NCBI GenBank assembly: GCA_016867115.1
Contig: VGKG01000007.1
Location: forward strand, 1-51,715
DNA from: Candidatus Omnitrophota bacterium
Lineage (GTDB): Bacteria; Omnitrophota; Gorgyraeia; Gygaellales; Profunditerraquicolaceae
Reading direction: 5' to 3'
DNA: 51,715 bases
The notes beneath the pieces were generated by a model. It saw only the letters and a program-made list of their open reading frames with translations, did no database searches and had not been told where the DNA came from. A program made the position numbers and the translations under genes. Positions 44,058 to 51,715 of this stretch are shown one piece after another; positions within the stretch are counted from its first letter, which is position 1; every line of letters starts with the position of its first letter.

Positions 44058-44082
44058 CTAGCCAGCTAAGCCGGTAACGGAC

Positions 44083-45493
<1,411 letters not shown>

Positions 45494-46915
45494 TTATTTA
45501 GTTTCCAGGTATTTGATAATCGCCTCTGAAGCCTTCTTGGCCATTCCCATAGCCTCAATAACCGTTCCTTCGCCTCCCACAATATCCCCTCCGGCATAGA
45601 CACCCTTAATAGAGGTCTCCATGGTTTCGGGATCCACCACCAGGTCGCCGTACTTATCTGTCTTAAGTTCCGCAGTAGCCTTGGTCAGCACCTCATTAGC
45701 CTTAAGGCCGATGGCAATAACTGCCAGGTCGCAATTCGCCTCAAAGTCGCTCCCTTTTATGGCTATGGGCCTTCTCCTTCCGGACTCATCCGGCTCTCCC
45801 AATTGGCACTGAAGGCAGGCAAGCTTCTGCACGAAACCGGCGTCATTGCCGATAAACTCTTCCGGCTGCACCAGAAACCGGAAAATTATCCCCTCTTCCT
45901 TGGCGTGTTCGATCTCAAGGCGCCTGGCCGGCATCTCTACCTCTGTACGGCGGTAAAACACCGAGGTATCGGGAGTGATCCCGTTCATCTTCTGCAGCCG
46001 CAGCGCTGCCCTTGCCGCATCCATCGCGGTATTGCCGCCACCGATCACTATTATCTGCCTGCCTATATTGATGGGAGTATGGGACTCGGGGAACTTGAAC
46101 GCAGACATCAGGTTCACCCTGGTCAGGAACTCGTTGGCAGAATAAACATTGCAGAGGTTTTCTCCCTTGATCCCTAAAAAACCCGGAGTACCTGCGCCAA
46201 GCCCGAGAAAAACGGCAGAAAAACCCTCTTTGAAAAGCTCATCCAGGGTCTTAGTCCTGCCGATGATCACATTCGGGATGAGCTCTACGCCTAATTTCTT
46301 CAGATAATCTATCTCGTAGTCCAGGATGTTGCGCGGAAGGCGGAAAGGCGGGATACCGTAACGCAAAACCCCTCCCGGCTTATGCAGCGCCTCAAAGACC
46401 ACTACCTTCACTCCGCGGCGAGCAAGTTCTCCGGCGCAGCAAAGGCCTGCGGGCCCTGAGCCGACTACCGCCACCTTGAACTTAGCGAGCTTTTCGTCTC
46501 TTTCTATCGGGGCCTCCAGGGCCTTCTGCATGCCGTAGTCGCCGACGAAACGCTCCAGGAAGTGGATATTGATGGATTCTTCGGAACAGAAAGGCGAACC
46601 CTTCTTAGTCAGGACGCAAGTCTTGCGGCACTGATACTCCGCAGGGCAGACCCTGCCGCAGATAGAGGCAAAATCATTTTTCTGGCGGATGGTAAAATAT
46701 GCCCCCCCGTAATCCTTGTCTACGATCTGCAGGATGAACTTTTTGATGTCTATCCCTACGGGGCAGCCGGCAATACAGGCAGGATTCTTGCACCGGAGGC
46801 AGCGCTTTGCCTCGGCAAGCACCTGCTCTTCGATGTAGCCGAGGATCACTTCATCAAAGCTTTTTATGCGTTCCTGCGGGCTTAATTCTTTAGGTTTCTG
46901 CGGTCTTTCTCTCAT
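45494..46915 (-). CDS. NfnB/GltD-type NADPH-dependent flavoprotein
   Basis: A 473-residue FAD protein of the GltD family. Two clusters of cysteines (C39, C42, C47, C51; C86, C90, C96, C100) bind [4Fe-4S] centres, followed by an FAD site (VVGSGPAGLCCAGELARRG) and an NADP site (IVIGGGNTAMDAARAALRLQ). Beside an NfnA-like partner and without a glutamate synthase large subunit, it is more likely the NfnB subunit of an electron-bifurcating ferredoxin:NADP oxidoreductase (or sulfide dehydrogenase) than glutamate synthase. The start is 30 bases after the nfnA stop, which lies inside a heptamer array. Confidence 0.85.
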   Translation of the reverse strand: MRERPQKPKELSPQERIKSFDEVILGYIEEQVLAEAKRCLRCKNPACIAGCPVGIDIKKFILQIVDKDYGGAYFTIRQKNDFASICGRVCPAEYQCRKTCVLTKKGSPFCSEESINIHFLERFVGDYGMQKALEAPIERDEKLAKFKVAVVGSGPAGLCCAGELARRGVKVVVFEALHKPGGVLRYGIPPFRLPRNILDYEIDYLKKLGVELIPNVIIGRTKTLDELFKEGFSAVFLGLGAGTPGFLGIKGENLCNVYSANEFLTRVNLMSAFKFPESHTPINIGRQIIVIGGGNTAMDAARAALRLQKMNGITPDTSVFYRRTEVEMPARRLEIEHAKEEGIIFRFLVQPEEFIGNDAGFVQKLACLQCQLGEPDESGRRRPIAIKGSDFEANCDLAVIAIGLKANEVLTKATAELKTDKYGDLVVDPETMETSIKGVYAGGDIVGGEGTVIEAMGMAKKASEAIIKYLETK

Positions 46916-46930
46916 TTTCCTTCAACCCAG

Positions 46931-46958
46931 CATACTGCATACAGCCTACTGCATACTA
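46931..46958 (-). repeat. 7-bp-period array at the nfnA-nfnB junction
   Basis: Plus-strand heptamers CATACTG, CATACAG, CCTACTG, CATACTA. The TAG stop of the nfnA-type gene (46946-46948) lies inside the array, so its last codons (DSM-Q) are written in repeat sequence. Confidence 0.65.
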
Positions 46959-47779
46959 TCGTATAACTTGCAGATGTGCTTTTCTTTATCCTCATAGACC
47001 CGGTTTCTCTTCTCCAGCTCTTCCCAGTCCACGTCGCTACCGTCAAACTCCGGGCCGTCGATGCAGCTGAACCTGGTCTGGCCTGCCACATGCACGCGGC
47101 AGCATCCGCACATGCCGGTGGCATCCACCATCAGGGCATTCAGGGAGACGATGCTTCTGACGCCGAGTTCAGCGCTCACCTTGGCGGCCCGCTTCATCAT
47201 CGGGATCGGGCCTACGGCATACACCAGGTCATATTTTGTATTTTTTAGCAGCTCTGCCAGAACTTCCGTGGTAAAGCCTTTTCTTCCGTAAGAGCCGTCG
47301 TCAGTAGTGACACAAAACTCATCGGATGCCTCTTTCAGCTCATCCTCCAGGATCAAAAAATCTTTGTTCCTGGCCCCGATAATGGTGGCAATGCGGTTAC
47401 CTGCCTTCTTAAAGGCCCTGGCTACCGGCAGGATCTCCGCGATCCCCACCCCGCCGCCGATAAGGATGATCTTGCCGTAGTTCTTAATCTCGGTGGGGTG
47501 TCCCAGCGGTCCTACCAGCGCGTATAAAGAATCTCCGGCATTGAGCCTGCCCAGGAGCCGGGTGGTAAAGCCTGCCTCCTGGAAGATCAGGGTGATCGCG
47601 CCTTTTGCTTCGTCCTTATCCACGATGGTCAGAGGCACCCTTTCCCCCTCTTCGGAGCCCATCAGCGCCACAAACTGGCCGGGTGAGGCCTTTGCGGCAA
47701 TATCCGGCGCAAGGACGTCCAGCCGGGTGATCTTCATGCCCCCTGTATCTGTTAAAACCTGCTTGTTTAGTATCTTCAT
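46946..47779 (-). CDS. NfnA-type ferredoxin:NADP oxidoreductase, FAD/[2Fe-2S] subunit
   Basis: A 277-residue FNR-like protein. It has FAD/NAD domains (GEGVPLTI-type segment here ERVPLTIVD, then LIGGGVGIAEILPVARAF) and a C-terminal [2Fe-2S] region with GMCGCCRVHVAGQTRFSCID followed by GPEFDGSDVDW. With the downstream protein it should form a NfnAB complex linking NADH, NADPH and ferredoxin; sulfide dehydrogenase SudAB is an alternative. The frame starts at a TTG (47791), but the ATG at 47779 is preferred, with GGCGG upstream. A promoter and attenuator-like leader lie directly upstream. Confidence 0.85.
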   Translation of the reverse strand: MKILNKQVLTDTGGMKITRLDVLAPDIAAKASPGQFVALMGSEEGERVPLTIVDKDEAKGAITLIFQEAGFTTRLLGRLNAGDSLYALVGPLGHPTEIKNYGKIILIGGGVGIAEILPVARAFKKAGNRIATIIGARNKDFLILEDELKEASDEFCVTTDDGSYGRKGFTTEVLAELLKNTKYDLVYAVGPIPMMKRAAKVSAELGVRSIVSLNALMVDATGMCGCCRVHVAGQTRFSCIDGPEFDGSDVDWEELEKRNRVYEDKEKHICKLYDSMQ

Positions 47780-47790
47780 TTGCACCGCCA

Positions 47791-47856
47791 AAAATAAAGC
47801 GCCCTTTCTTCATCAGGCATAGGGCCGGATAAAGAAAGGACGCCTTTGTCCTTCCA
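47791..47856 (-). promoter_or_regulatory. ANTAR-type antitermination leader of nfnA
   Basis: On the minus strand an 8-bp stem, GGAAGGAC with GUCCUUUC, closes a hexaloop AAAGGC (47835-47856): A at position 1, G at position 4, as in ANTAR-bound hairpins. The 3' strand of this stem also pairs, as GGCGUCCUUUCUU (47833-47845), with AAGAAAGGGCGC (47800-47811), followed by TTTATTTTT (47791-47799), an intrinsic terminator. The two structures are mutually exclusive. The terminator ends just before the nfnA start at 47779. The usual second ANTAR hairpin is not seen. Confidence 0.65.
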
Positions 47857-47871
47857 AAATTATGAATAGTA

Positions 47872-47899
47872 TATTAACACAACGGGTCTTCTTGTCAAG
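47872..47899 (-). promoter_or_regulatory. Promoter for the nfnAB leader
   Basis: On the minus strand TTGACA (47894-47899), 16 bases, TAATAT (47872-47877). Transcription should begin near 47865, just before the hexaloop hairpin. Confidence 0.6.
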
Positions 47900-47912
47900 T
47901 AATTTTAAGTTA

Positions 47913-48347
47913 TTACTTTTTGTCCGGCGCGCCGTCAAAATAGCGGTAGTTATGAGAAGAAAAACCGCTCTCCTTTTGCGGCTCATAGGAAGGGAGACTA
48001 TCTTCCGGGGAAATGCTCTCGTTATATTGCGCGGCCTCCTCAGTAGTATCTTCTAATTGCTGGGAGTAATCCAGGTATTCCAGCGTCCGGTCAATAGAAC
48101 CGAGCGTAGGCTCAGGATAGAGCCCGGGACTGGATAAAGGCGCGGAATTGATGTTCGGTGTATTGGTCATATTGTTAAAAGCGCTGGTTGCGCTATTTAT
48201 GCCCTGCATCTCGTTTTGGACGGTGTTGTAGATAAAAGGAATGGTGACCAGGCTAGTGGTGCCGCCTCCGGAACGGTCTCTGCCGCCGGCAAAACCGGGG
48301 CTAAACGCCAGAGAAATAAACAGCACGGAGAGAATGAAGCTTTTCAT
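47913..48347 (-). CDS. Small exported protein, unknown function
   Basis: A 144-residue protein with a signal peptide (KSFILSVLFISLAFSPGFAG) followed by a low-complexity, Ser/Asn/Pro-rich mature region with no recognised domain. It has no Cys after the signal, so it is not an obvious lipoprotein. It is probably periplasmic or secreted. GGAGG lies 13 bases before the ATG. It sits between the GAF-ANTAR gene and the nfnA promoter. I cannot assign a function. Confidence 0.65.
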   Translation of the reverse strand: MKSFILSVLFISLAFSPGFAGGRDRSGGGTTSLVTIPFIYNTVQNEMQGINSATSAFNNMTNTPNINSAPLSSPGLYPEPTLGSIDRTLEYLDYSQQLEDTTEEAAQYNESISPEDSLPSYEPQKESGFSSHNYRYFDGAPDKK

Positions 48348-48353
48348 TTTTTC

Positions 48354-48440
48354 TCAGGATCCTCCGCAGAAAGAATACCATCTCCTGCCGGCAAATGCAA
48401 TAGCCATAAGGGCCGGCTCTGAAAGCGTTTTCGAACCGGT
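48354..48440 (-). promoter_or_regulatory. Structured leader of the exported protein gene, with possible leader peptide
   Basis: On the minus strand CCGGTTC-GAAA-ACGC-TTTC-A-GAGCCGG forms a strong hairpin just after the GAF-ANTAR stop, followed by GCCGGC/GCCGGC enclosing a loop. A 17-codon open frame (48354-48407, MAIAFAGRRWYSFCGGS) ends seven bases before the gene's ATG and contains its Shine-Dalgarno sequence. Read on the plus strand, the first hairpin is followed by TTTTT and could terminate antisense transcripts. Confidence 0.35.
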
Positions 48441-48442
48441 TT

Positions 48443-49168
48443 TTAAGCTTTTTTCGCCTTGATATCCCTGGCCAGGATTATGGCTTCGGCGACTTCGCGC
48501 ATGGACTTACGCAGGTCCATGCTCTGTTTCTGGATGAGCCGGTAGGCATCGGCAGGTGAAATATCCGCTTCCTGGGAGAGTATGTCTTTGGCGCGCTCAA
48601 CGAGCTTGCGCGTAGTCAGGGCCTCTTCTGCCGAACGCGCCCTTAAGTCCAATTCCGCGTTCTCAATGGCAATGGCAGCCTGATTCGCCAGGGCGATCAG
48701 GATATCCAGCTCGGGCTTGGTGAACTTGTGCTTCTTGGAAGTATAGCAGTTCAGCACCCCGATGACCCTCCCCTTTACGGCAAGCGGAACGCTGGCCAGG
48801 GAGCAGAGCCCTTCTTTTTCGGCGATATCCAGGTTCAGATACCGCGCATCCTCCTTCACATCCGGGACTACGATGGGCTTATTCTTAAGCGCCACCCCAC
48901 CGGAGATCCCCTCGCCTAATTTGACGTTGGGCTTCTTGTTGTATGCTTCGGAGACAGACTGGGTCGCCCTGATCACCAGCTCTTTCTTTTCGGGATCAAG
49001 AAGCATCAGGGATAAGACCTTGGAGTTCATGATCTCGGCAGTGACCTGTACAATGAGGCGCAGAAGCTCCTCTAAGTATAGCCCCGAAGTAATCAGGTTA
49101 GCTACCTTGGAGAGGGCCTCGATCTGCTTTACATAAAGCTCGTAGCGGGACTTCTTCTGTTTCGGCAT
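48443..49168 (-). CDS. GAF-ANTAR transcription antiterminator
   Basis: A 241-residue cytoplasmic regulator. A GAF domain (about 30-170) with EDARYLNLDIAEKEGLCSLA and VPLAVKGRVIGVLNCYTSKK is followed by an ANTAR domain (about 180-235) with TRKLVERAKDILSQEADISP and AYRLIQKQSMDLRKSMREVA. ANTAR domains bind paired RNA hairpins with A1/G4 hexaloops and prevent termination (EutV, NasR, AmiR). Here the GAF domain would sense the signal. The nfnA leader about 600 bases downstream carries a matching hairpin. It follows the aminotransferase stop by 5 bases. Confidence 0.9.
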   Translation of the reverse strand: MPKQKKSRYELYVKQIEALSKVANLITSGLYLEELLRLIVQVTAEIMNSKVLSLMLLDPEKKELVIRATQSVSEAYNKKPNVKLGEGISGGVALKNKPIVVPDVKEDARYLNLDIAEKEGLCSLASVPLAVKGRVIGVLNCYTSKKHKFTKPELDILIALANQAAIAIENAELDLRARSAEEALTTRKLVERAKDILSQEADISPADAYRLIQKQSMDLRKSMREVAEAIILARDIKAKKA

Positions 49169-49173
49169 CGCCT

Positions 49174-50334
49174 TTAATTTTTCTTAAGGAACCTTGCCAT
49201 CCTCACCAGGGCCTCTTTGAGGTTTTCATAACTCGAGGCGTATGAGATGCGCACGTAATCCGAGAAGTCTTTACCGAATGCCGAGCCCGGCACGACTGCT
49301 ACCTTCTCTTTCTTAAGCAGCCCCTGGGCAAACTCCATATCCGTCATGCCGGTCTTTTTCAGGCAGGGAAAGGCGTAAAACGCGCCTTGCGGCTTTTCGC
49401 AGGAAAGGCCGAGCCTATTCAGCCCGTCAATGACCAGTTCCCGGCGCCTGCGGTACTCCCGTTTCATCTCTTCCACGGATTTCCTGCCGGAGACAAGAGC
49501 CTCACAGGCTGCCATCTGGCCGGTGATCGGAACGCACATGATGGTGTACTGGTGGATCTTGGTCATCGCGGCAATTATCTCTTTCGGCCCGCAGGCAAAG
49601 CCTACTCGCCAGCCGGTCATAGCATAGCTCTTGGAGAAACCGTCCAAATATAAAGTGTTCTCCCTGGCACCGGGAAGCGTAGCAAAGGGCGTATGCTGGA
49701 AATCATAAGTCAGGTCTGCGTAGACCTCGTCGGTGATGCAGAAAATATTACTCTTAAGGCAGACACGGCTGAGCTCTTTCAATTCATTCCTGGTATAGGT
49801 GACACCCGTCGGATTAGAAGGGTAATTCAGGATCAATGCCTTGGGCCTGGCATCGATGTGCTCTTCTAAAAGCTTAGGGGTGAGCTTAAAACCGCTCTTC
49901 CTCGTATTTATATATATGGGCACTCCTGCGGTAAGTTCGGTGACCGGGCCGTAAGAAACGTAGCTGGGTATGGGGATAAGGATCTTATCTCCCGGATTGA
50001 TCAGGGATCTAAGCGCCAGGTCCACGCCTTCGCTCACCCCTACCGTGATCAGGATCTCTTCTTCGGGGTCATACTCAAGGCCGAACCTCTGCTTAAGATA
50101 CCGGCTGATCCCCAGCCTCAATTTATAGAGGCCCTTGTTGGATGTGTATGAGGTAAAACCCTCTTCCAGGGAGTAAATCCCTGCCTCGCGGATCTGCCAG
50201 GGGGTGACAAAATCCGGCTCACCCACGCCAAGGGAGATCACATCCTTCATCCCGAGCACCAGGTCAAAAAAGACCCTGATGCCGCTAGGCTGCATATCTT
50301 CCACTTTTTTAGCAACCAGGCTTTTTTTGGTCAT
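49174..50334 (-). CDS. Class I/II aminotransferase (aspartate-type)
   Basis: A 386-residue PLP aminotransferase, fold type I. The PLP-binding Lys lies in LDGFSKSYAMTGWRVGFACG; NYPSNPTGVTYTRNEL holds the conserved Asn; the C-terminal Arg is in DYVRISYASS. It resembles the AspC/PatA group, but the exact substrate is unknown. The frame extends to a TTG at 50367, but that segment is heptamer-array sequence; the ATG at 50334 has GGAAGGGA upstream and is chosen. It lies between the Lrp and GAF-ANTAR genes. Confidence 0.88.
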   Translation of the reverse strand: MTKKSLVAKKVEDMQPSGIRVFFDLVLGMKDVISLGVGEPDFVTPWQIREAGIYSLEEGFTSYTSNKGLYKLRLGISRYLKQRFGLEYDPEEEILITVGVSEGVDLALRSLINPGDKILIPIPSYVSYGPVTELTAGVPIYINTRKSGFKLTPKLLEEHIDARPKALILNYPSNPTGVTYTRNELKELSRVCLKSNIFCITDEVYADLTYDFQHTPFATLPGARENTLYLDGFSKSYAMTGWRVGFACGPKEIIAAMTKIHQYTIMCVPITGQMAACEALVSGRKSVEEMKREYRRRRELVIDGLNRLGLSCEKPQGAFYAFPCLKKTGMTDMEFAQGLLKKEKVAVVPGSAFGKDFSDYVRISYASSYENLKEALVRMARFLKKN

Positions 50335-50348
50335 TTCCCTTCCACCCT

Positions 50349-50370
50349 GACTACTGTCTACAATCAACTA
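50349..50370 (-). repeat. 7-bp-period array between the lrp-type and aminotransferase genes
   Basis: Plus-strand GACTACT, GTCTACA, ATCAACT and a partial unit. The TAG stop of the Lrp gene (50368-50370) lies at the edge of the array, and the aminotransferase Shine-Dalgarno sequence follows directly. Confidence 0.6.
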
Positions 50371-50853
50371 ATACGATATGGCGATTCTCTTATTCTCTTC
50401 CCTCTGCTTAAGGATCACCCCGTCTTCCTTATATTTCTTCAGCAAAAAATGCGTGGCTGTGCCCCGGACATTCTCCAGGGGCGCTAATTTTTCCGCTACG
50501 AACTGGGCCACGGTGTGCAGATTCTTTCCTTCGACGATCAGGAGCAGGTCATAGGTCCCGGAGATCAGGTAGCAGCTTGAGACTTCAGGATACGCATAGA
50601 TGCGCTCGGCGATCTTGTCAAAGCCGAGGTCCTTTTGCGGCGTGACATTCACCTCGATCAGGGCCCTGACCTCCGACTCGGTATCCTTGGCCAGCTCCTT
50701 GTTTATCACTGCCTTATATTTTAAGATTACCCCTTCCTTCTCGAACTTTTTTATCGCCTGTTTCACTGCATCGGGCTTTTTCTTAAGCATCTTGGCGATG
50801 TCTTCTACGGGCGTGCGCGCATCCTTCTCTAATATTTCAAGTATCTCCTCCAT
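50368..50853 (-). CDS. Lrp/AsnC-family transcriptional regulator
   Basis: A 161-residue regulator. The N-terminal winged helix (DIAKMLKKKPDAVKQAIKKF) is followed by a RAM/ACT-like ligand domain with RALIEVNVTPQKDLGFDKIA and VSSCYLISGTYDLLLIVEGK. Such proteins sense amino acids. It is followed by the aminotransferase gene, suggesting that it may regulate it. GAGGT supports the start, 14 bases after the nadE stop. Confidence 0.9.
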   Translation of the reverse strand: MEEILEILEKDARTPVEDIAKMLKKKPDAVKQAIKKFEKEGVILKYKAVINKELAKDTESEVRALIEVNVTPQKDLGFDKIAERIYAYPEVSSCYLISGTYDLLLIVEGKNLHTVAQFVAEKLAPLENVRGTATHFLLKKYKEDGVILKQREENKRIAISY

Positions 50854-50867
50854 CTTTTACCTCCGTC

Positions 50868-51584
50868 TTATAAATAACAAACCTTGGGCCCCTGGCGTTT
50901 ATGTTCAGAGCACTGCATCATCTTCTTTACCTTTTTAACTTTCAGCCGGGAATAAATCTGCCTCCGCCCCTTCTCCATTCGCTCCAGGATATCATCCAAT
51001 TCATTATAAGTTACCCCCATTTCGCCTTCGTCAGTCTGGCCCGGCCAAAGGCCAGCTGTAGGCGGCTTGGTAATAATGTGGGTGGGGATCTTCAATTCTT
51101 TCGCCAGTTTTCTGACCTCTTTCTTGTACAGGTCTCCGAGGGGCAGAATATCCGTCGCCCCGTCGCCATGCTTGGTGAAATATCCTACAGCAATCTCGGA
51201 TTTATTCCCTGTACCGCAGACTAAATAGTTGAGTTTATTGGCGAAATAATAAAGAGTTGCCATCCTCAGGCGCGGCTTTAGATTGCTCCTGGCTAATTTT
51301 CCCGCAGGAGGCAGGACCTTCAGAAAATCGCCATAGATCCTTGAAAGATCGATGATTTTTGCCTTAATGCCTAATTTTTTTGCCACAAGCTTCGCATCCT
51401 CCAGGTCCCGGGGATGGCTGTGGATAGGCATCATCAGGGCAAGGACCCTGCTTCTTCCCGCTGCTTCTTTTGCAAGGCTTGCGACTACAGAAGAGTCCAC
51501 CCCGCCGGAAAGCCCAAGGACAATACCTTTTGTCCCGGATTTTTTTACCTCATTTTTTATCCAGCGGATGATCCTTGCCTTCAT
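50868..51584 (-). CDS. nadE: NH3-dependent NAD synthetase
   Basis: A 238-residue NAD synthetase without a glutaminase domain, making NAD from deamido-NAD, ATP and ammonia. The PP-loop is GLSGGVDSSVVASLAKEA (24-41). GTGNKSEIAVGYFTKHGDGA and LPLGDLYKKEVRKLAKELKI contain the metal and substrate contacts. It is the first gene of nadE-lrp-aminotransferase-GAF-ANTAR. It has its own promoter (51624-51652) and AAGGGA upstream of the ATG. Confidence 0.95.
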   Translation of the reverse strand: MKARIIRWIKNEVKKSGTKGIVLGLSGGVDSSVVASLAKEAAGRSRVLALMMPIHSHPRDLEDAKLVAKKLGIKAKIIDLSRIYGDFLKVLPPAGKLARSNLKPRLRMATLYYFANKLNYLVCGTGNKSEIAVGYFTKHGDGATDILPLGDLYKKEVRKLAKELKIPTHIITKPPTAGLWPGQTDEGEMGVTYNELDDILERMEKGRRQIYSRLKVKKVKKMMQCSEHKRQGPKVCYL

Positions 51585-51623
51585 TTAAATTCCCTTCAGT
51601 ACCGGTCGAGGATAATATAAGTA

Positions 51624-51652
51624 ATAATACATTAAATCAGTGCGGGGGTCAA
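51624..51652 (-). promoter_or_regulatory. Promoter for the nadE operon
   Basis: On the minus strand TTGACC (51647-51652), 17 bases, TATTAT (51624-51629). The leader to nadE is about 33 bases. Confidence 0.65.
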
Positions 51653-51667
51653 GGAGATACTAGAGGC

Positions 51668-51715
51668 CTAAAAGAGGAGTTTGATCTTGGTCCCGAGGAC
51701 GTTTATGCGCGGCCA
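51668..51715 (-). CDS. C-terminus of a probable outer-membrane protein (cut by window edge)
   Basis: Fifteen codons run from the window edge to a TAG at 51668-51670, ending in the residues INVLGTKIKLLF. A final amphipathic strand with a terminal phenylalanine is the C-terminal signature of outer-membrane beta-barrels recognised by the BAM complex. Too little is visible to name the family. Confidence 0.45.
   Translation of the reverse strand, partial: WPRINVLGTKIKLLF

Noticed and set aside
45494-46915. Glutamate synthase small subunit (gltD)
   Set aside because: No large subunit gene is nearby, and the adjacent FNR-type [2Fe-2S] gene fits NfnA or SudB better. Left open in the gene entry.
47800-47825. 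Hammerhead ribozyme core (CTGATGA then GAAA) in the nfnA leader
   Set aside because: There is no stem II between the two motifs and no flanking stems of the right form. The bases are better explained by the terminator stem.
48388-48410. Sigma54 promoter (TGGC...TTGC) before the exported protein gene
   Set aside because: The GG-GC spacing is 11 bases rather than the required 10.
48354-48440. Cyclic di-GMP (GEMM-I) riboswitch
   Set aside because: AAACCGGTTCGAAA and the GCCGGC-closed loop recall GEMM-I, but the near-invariant GGGACGCAAAGCC joining segment is absent. An Infernal search with the GEMM-I model would decide.
49174-50367. TTG start of the aminotransferase at 50367
   Set aside because: The extra 11 codons are heptamer-array sequence. 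The ATG at 50334 has a good ribosome site.

Overview
The window (about 51.7 kb, roughly even GC) is chromosomal DNA of a Gram-negative bacterium. It carries lipid A genes (lpxB, an msbA-type flippase, a Gfo/Idh/MocA oxidoreductase) and the 3' end of a probable outer-membrane protein. A type III glutamine synthetase, a DUF1846 protein, a HEAT-repeat gene next to an HD-GYP gene and a short EF-Ts suggest an uncultivated PVC-type lineage such as Omnitrophota; that placement is inference. Nearly all genes lie on the minus strand; only the oxidoreductase-lpxB pair is clearly on plus. No phage, IS transposase, CRISPR array or rRNA is visible.

Layout, left to right. 1-1669: flavodoxin (cut by the edge), a small ACT-like protein, pgeF, a YggU-type protein and a small membrane protein. 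1836-5381: rmuC, a TtcA-type tRNA thiolase, malQ. 5395-5512: a candidate plus-strand small RNA. 5513-14044: prepilin peptidase, aroE, a repeat-containing small protein, then leuA, ilvC, ilvN, ilvB, ilvD (branched-chain amino acids). 14190-19868: class II aldolase, pfkA, ahcY, metK, a sugar nucleotidyltransferase. 19865-23602: PTS Enzyme I, HPr, YvcK, EIIA. 23647-24010: tRNA-Gly, tRNA-Leu, tRNA-Lys. 24110-26831: frr, pyrH, tsf, rpsB. 27114-31156: msbA, then divergently the oxidoreductase and lpxB. 31146-36823: an exported Ig-like protein, an M48 protease, a bL27-like protein, a beta-CASP nuclease, a VTT membrane protein, DUF1846. 37007-40269: HD-GYP and HEAT proteins. 40433-47779: GSIII, an LhgO-like oxidase, gdhA and an NfnAB-type pair. 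47913-51584: an exported protein, a GAF-ANTAR regulator, an aminotransferase, an Lrp regulator, nadE. 51668-51715: end of an outer-membrane protein.

The most interesting material is in the spacers. (1) Four copies of a 110-130 bp element lie between a promoter and the Shine-Dalgarno sequence of unrelated minus-strand genes. Each has nested GATTACACAGATT hairpins plus a GTATAAT hairpin whose closing pair covaries between copies. (2) Many other leaders hold degenerate tandem arrays with a 7-bp period, often quasi-palindromic, of unrelated sequence; related arrays have 10- or 11-bp periods. Several begin inside the stop codon of the upstream gene. (3) The nfnA leader has a promoter, a stem with hexaloop AAAGGC (A1, G4, as in ANTAR targets) and an overlapping terminator that abuts the start. 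A GAF-ANTAR protein is encoded close by, which suggests antitermination control of ammonium/redox metabolism. (4) A 149-bp element with perfect 16-bp inverted ends supplies the stop codon of one gene and early codons of its neighbour.

Together the genes are mostly core metabolism: branched-chain amino acids, glycolysis, methyl cycle, ammonium assimilation by GDH and GSIII, regulatory PTS, translation and lipid A assembly. The novelty is in how they may be controlled.
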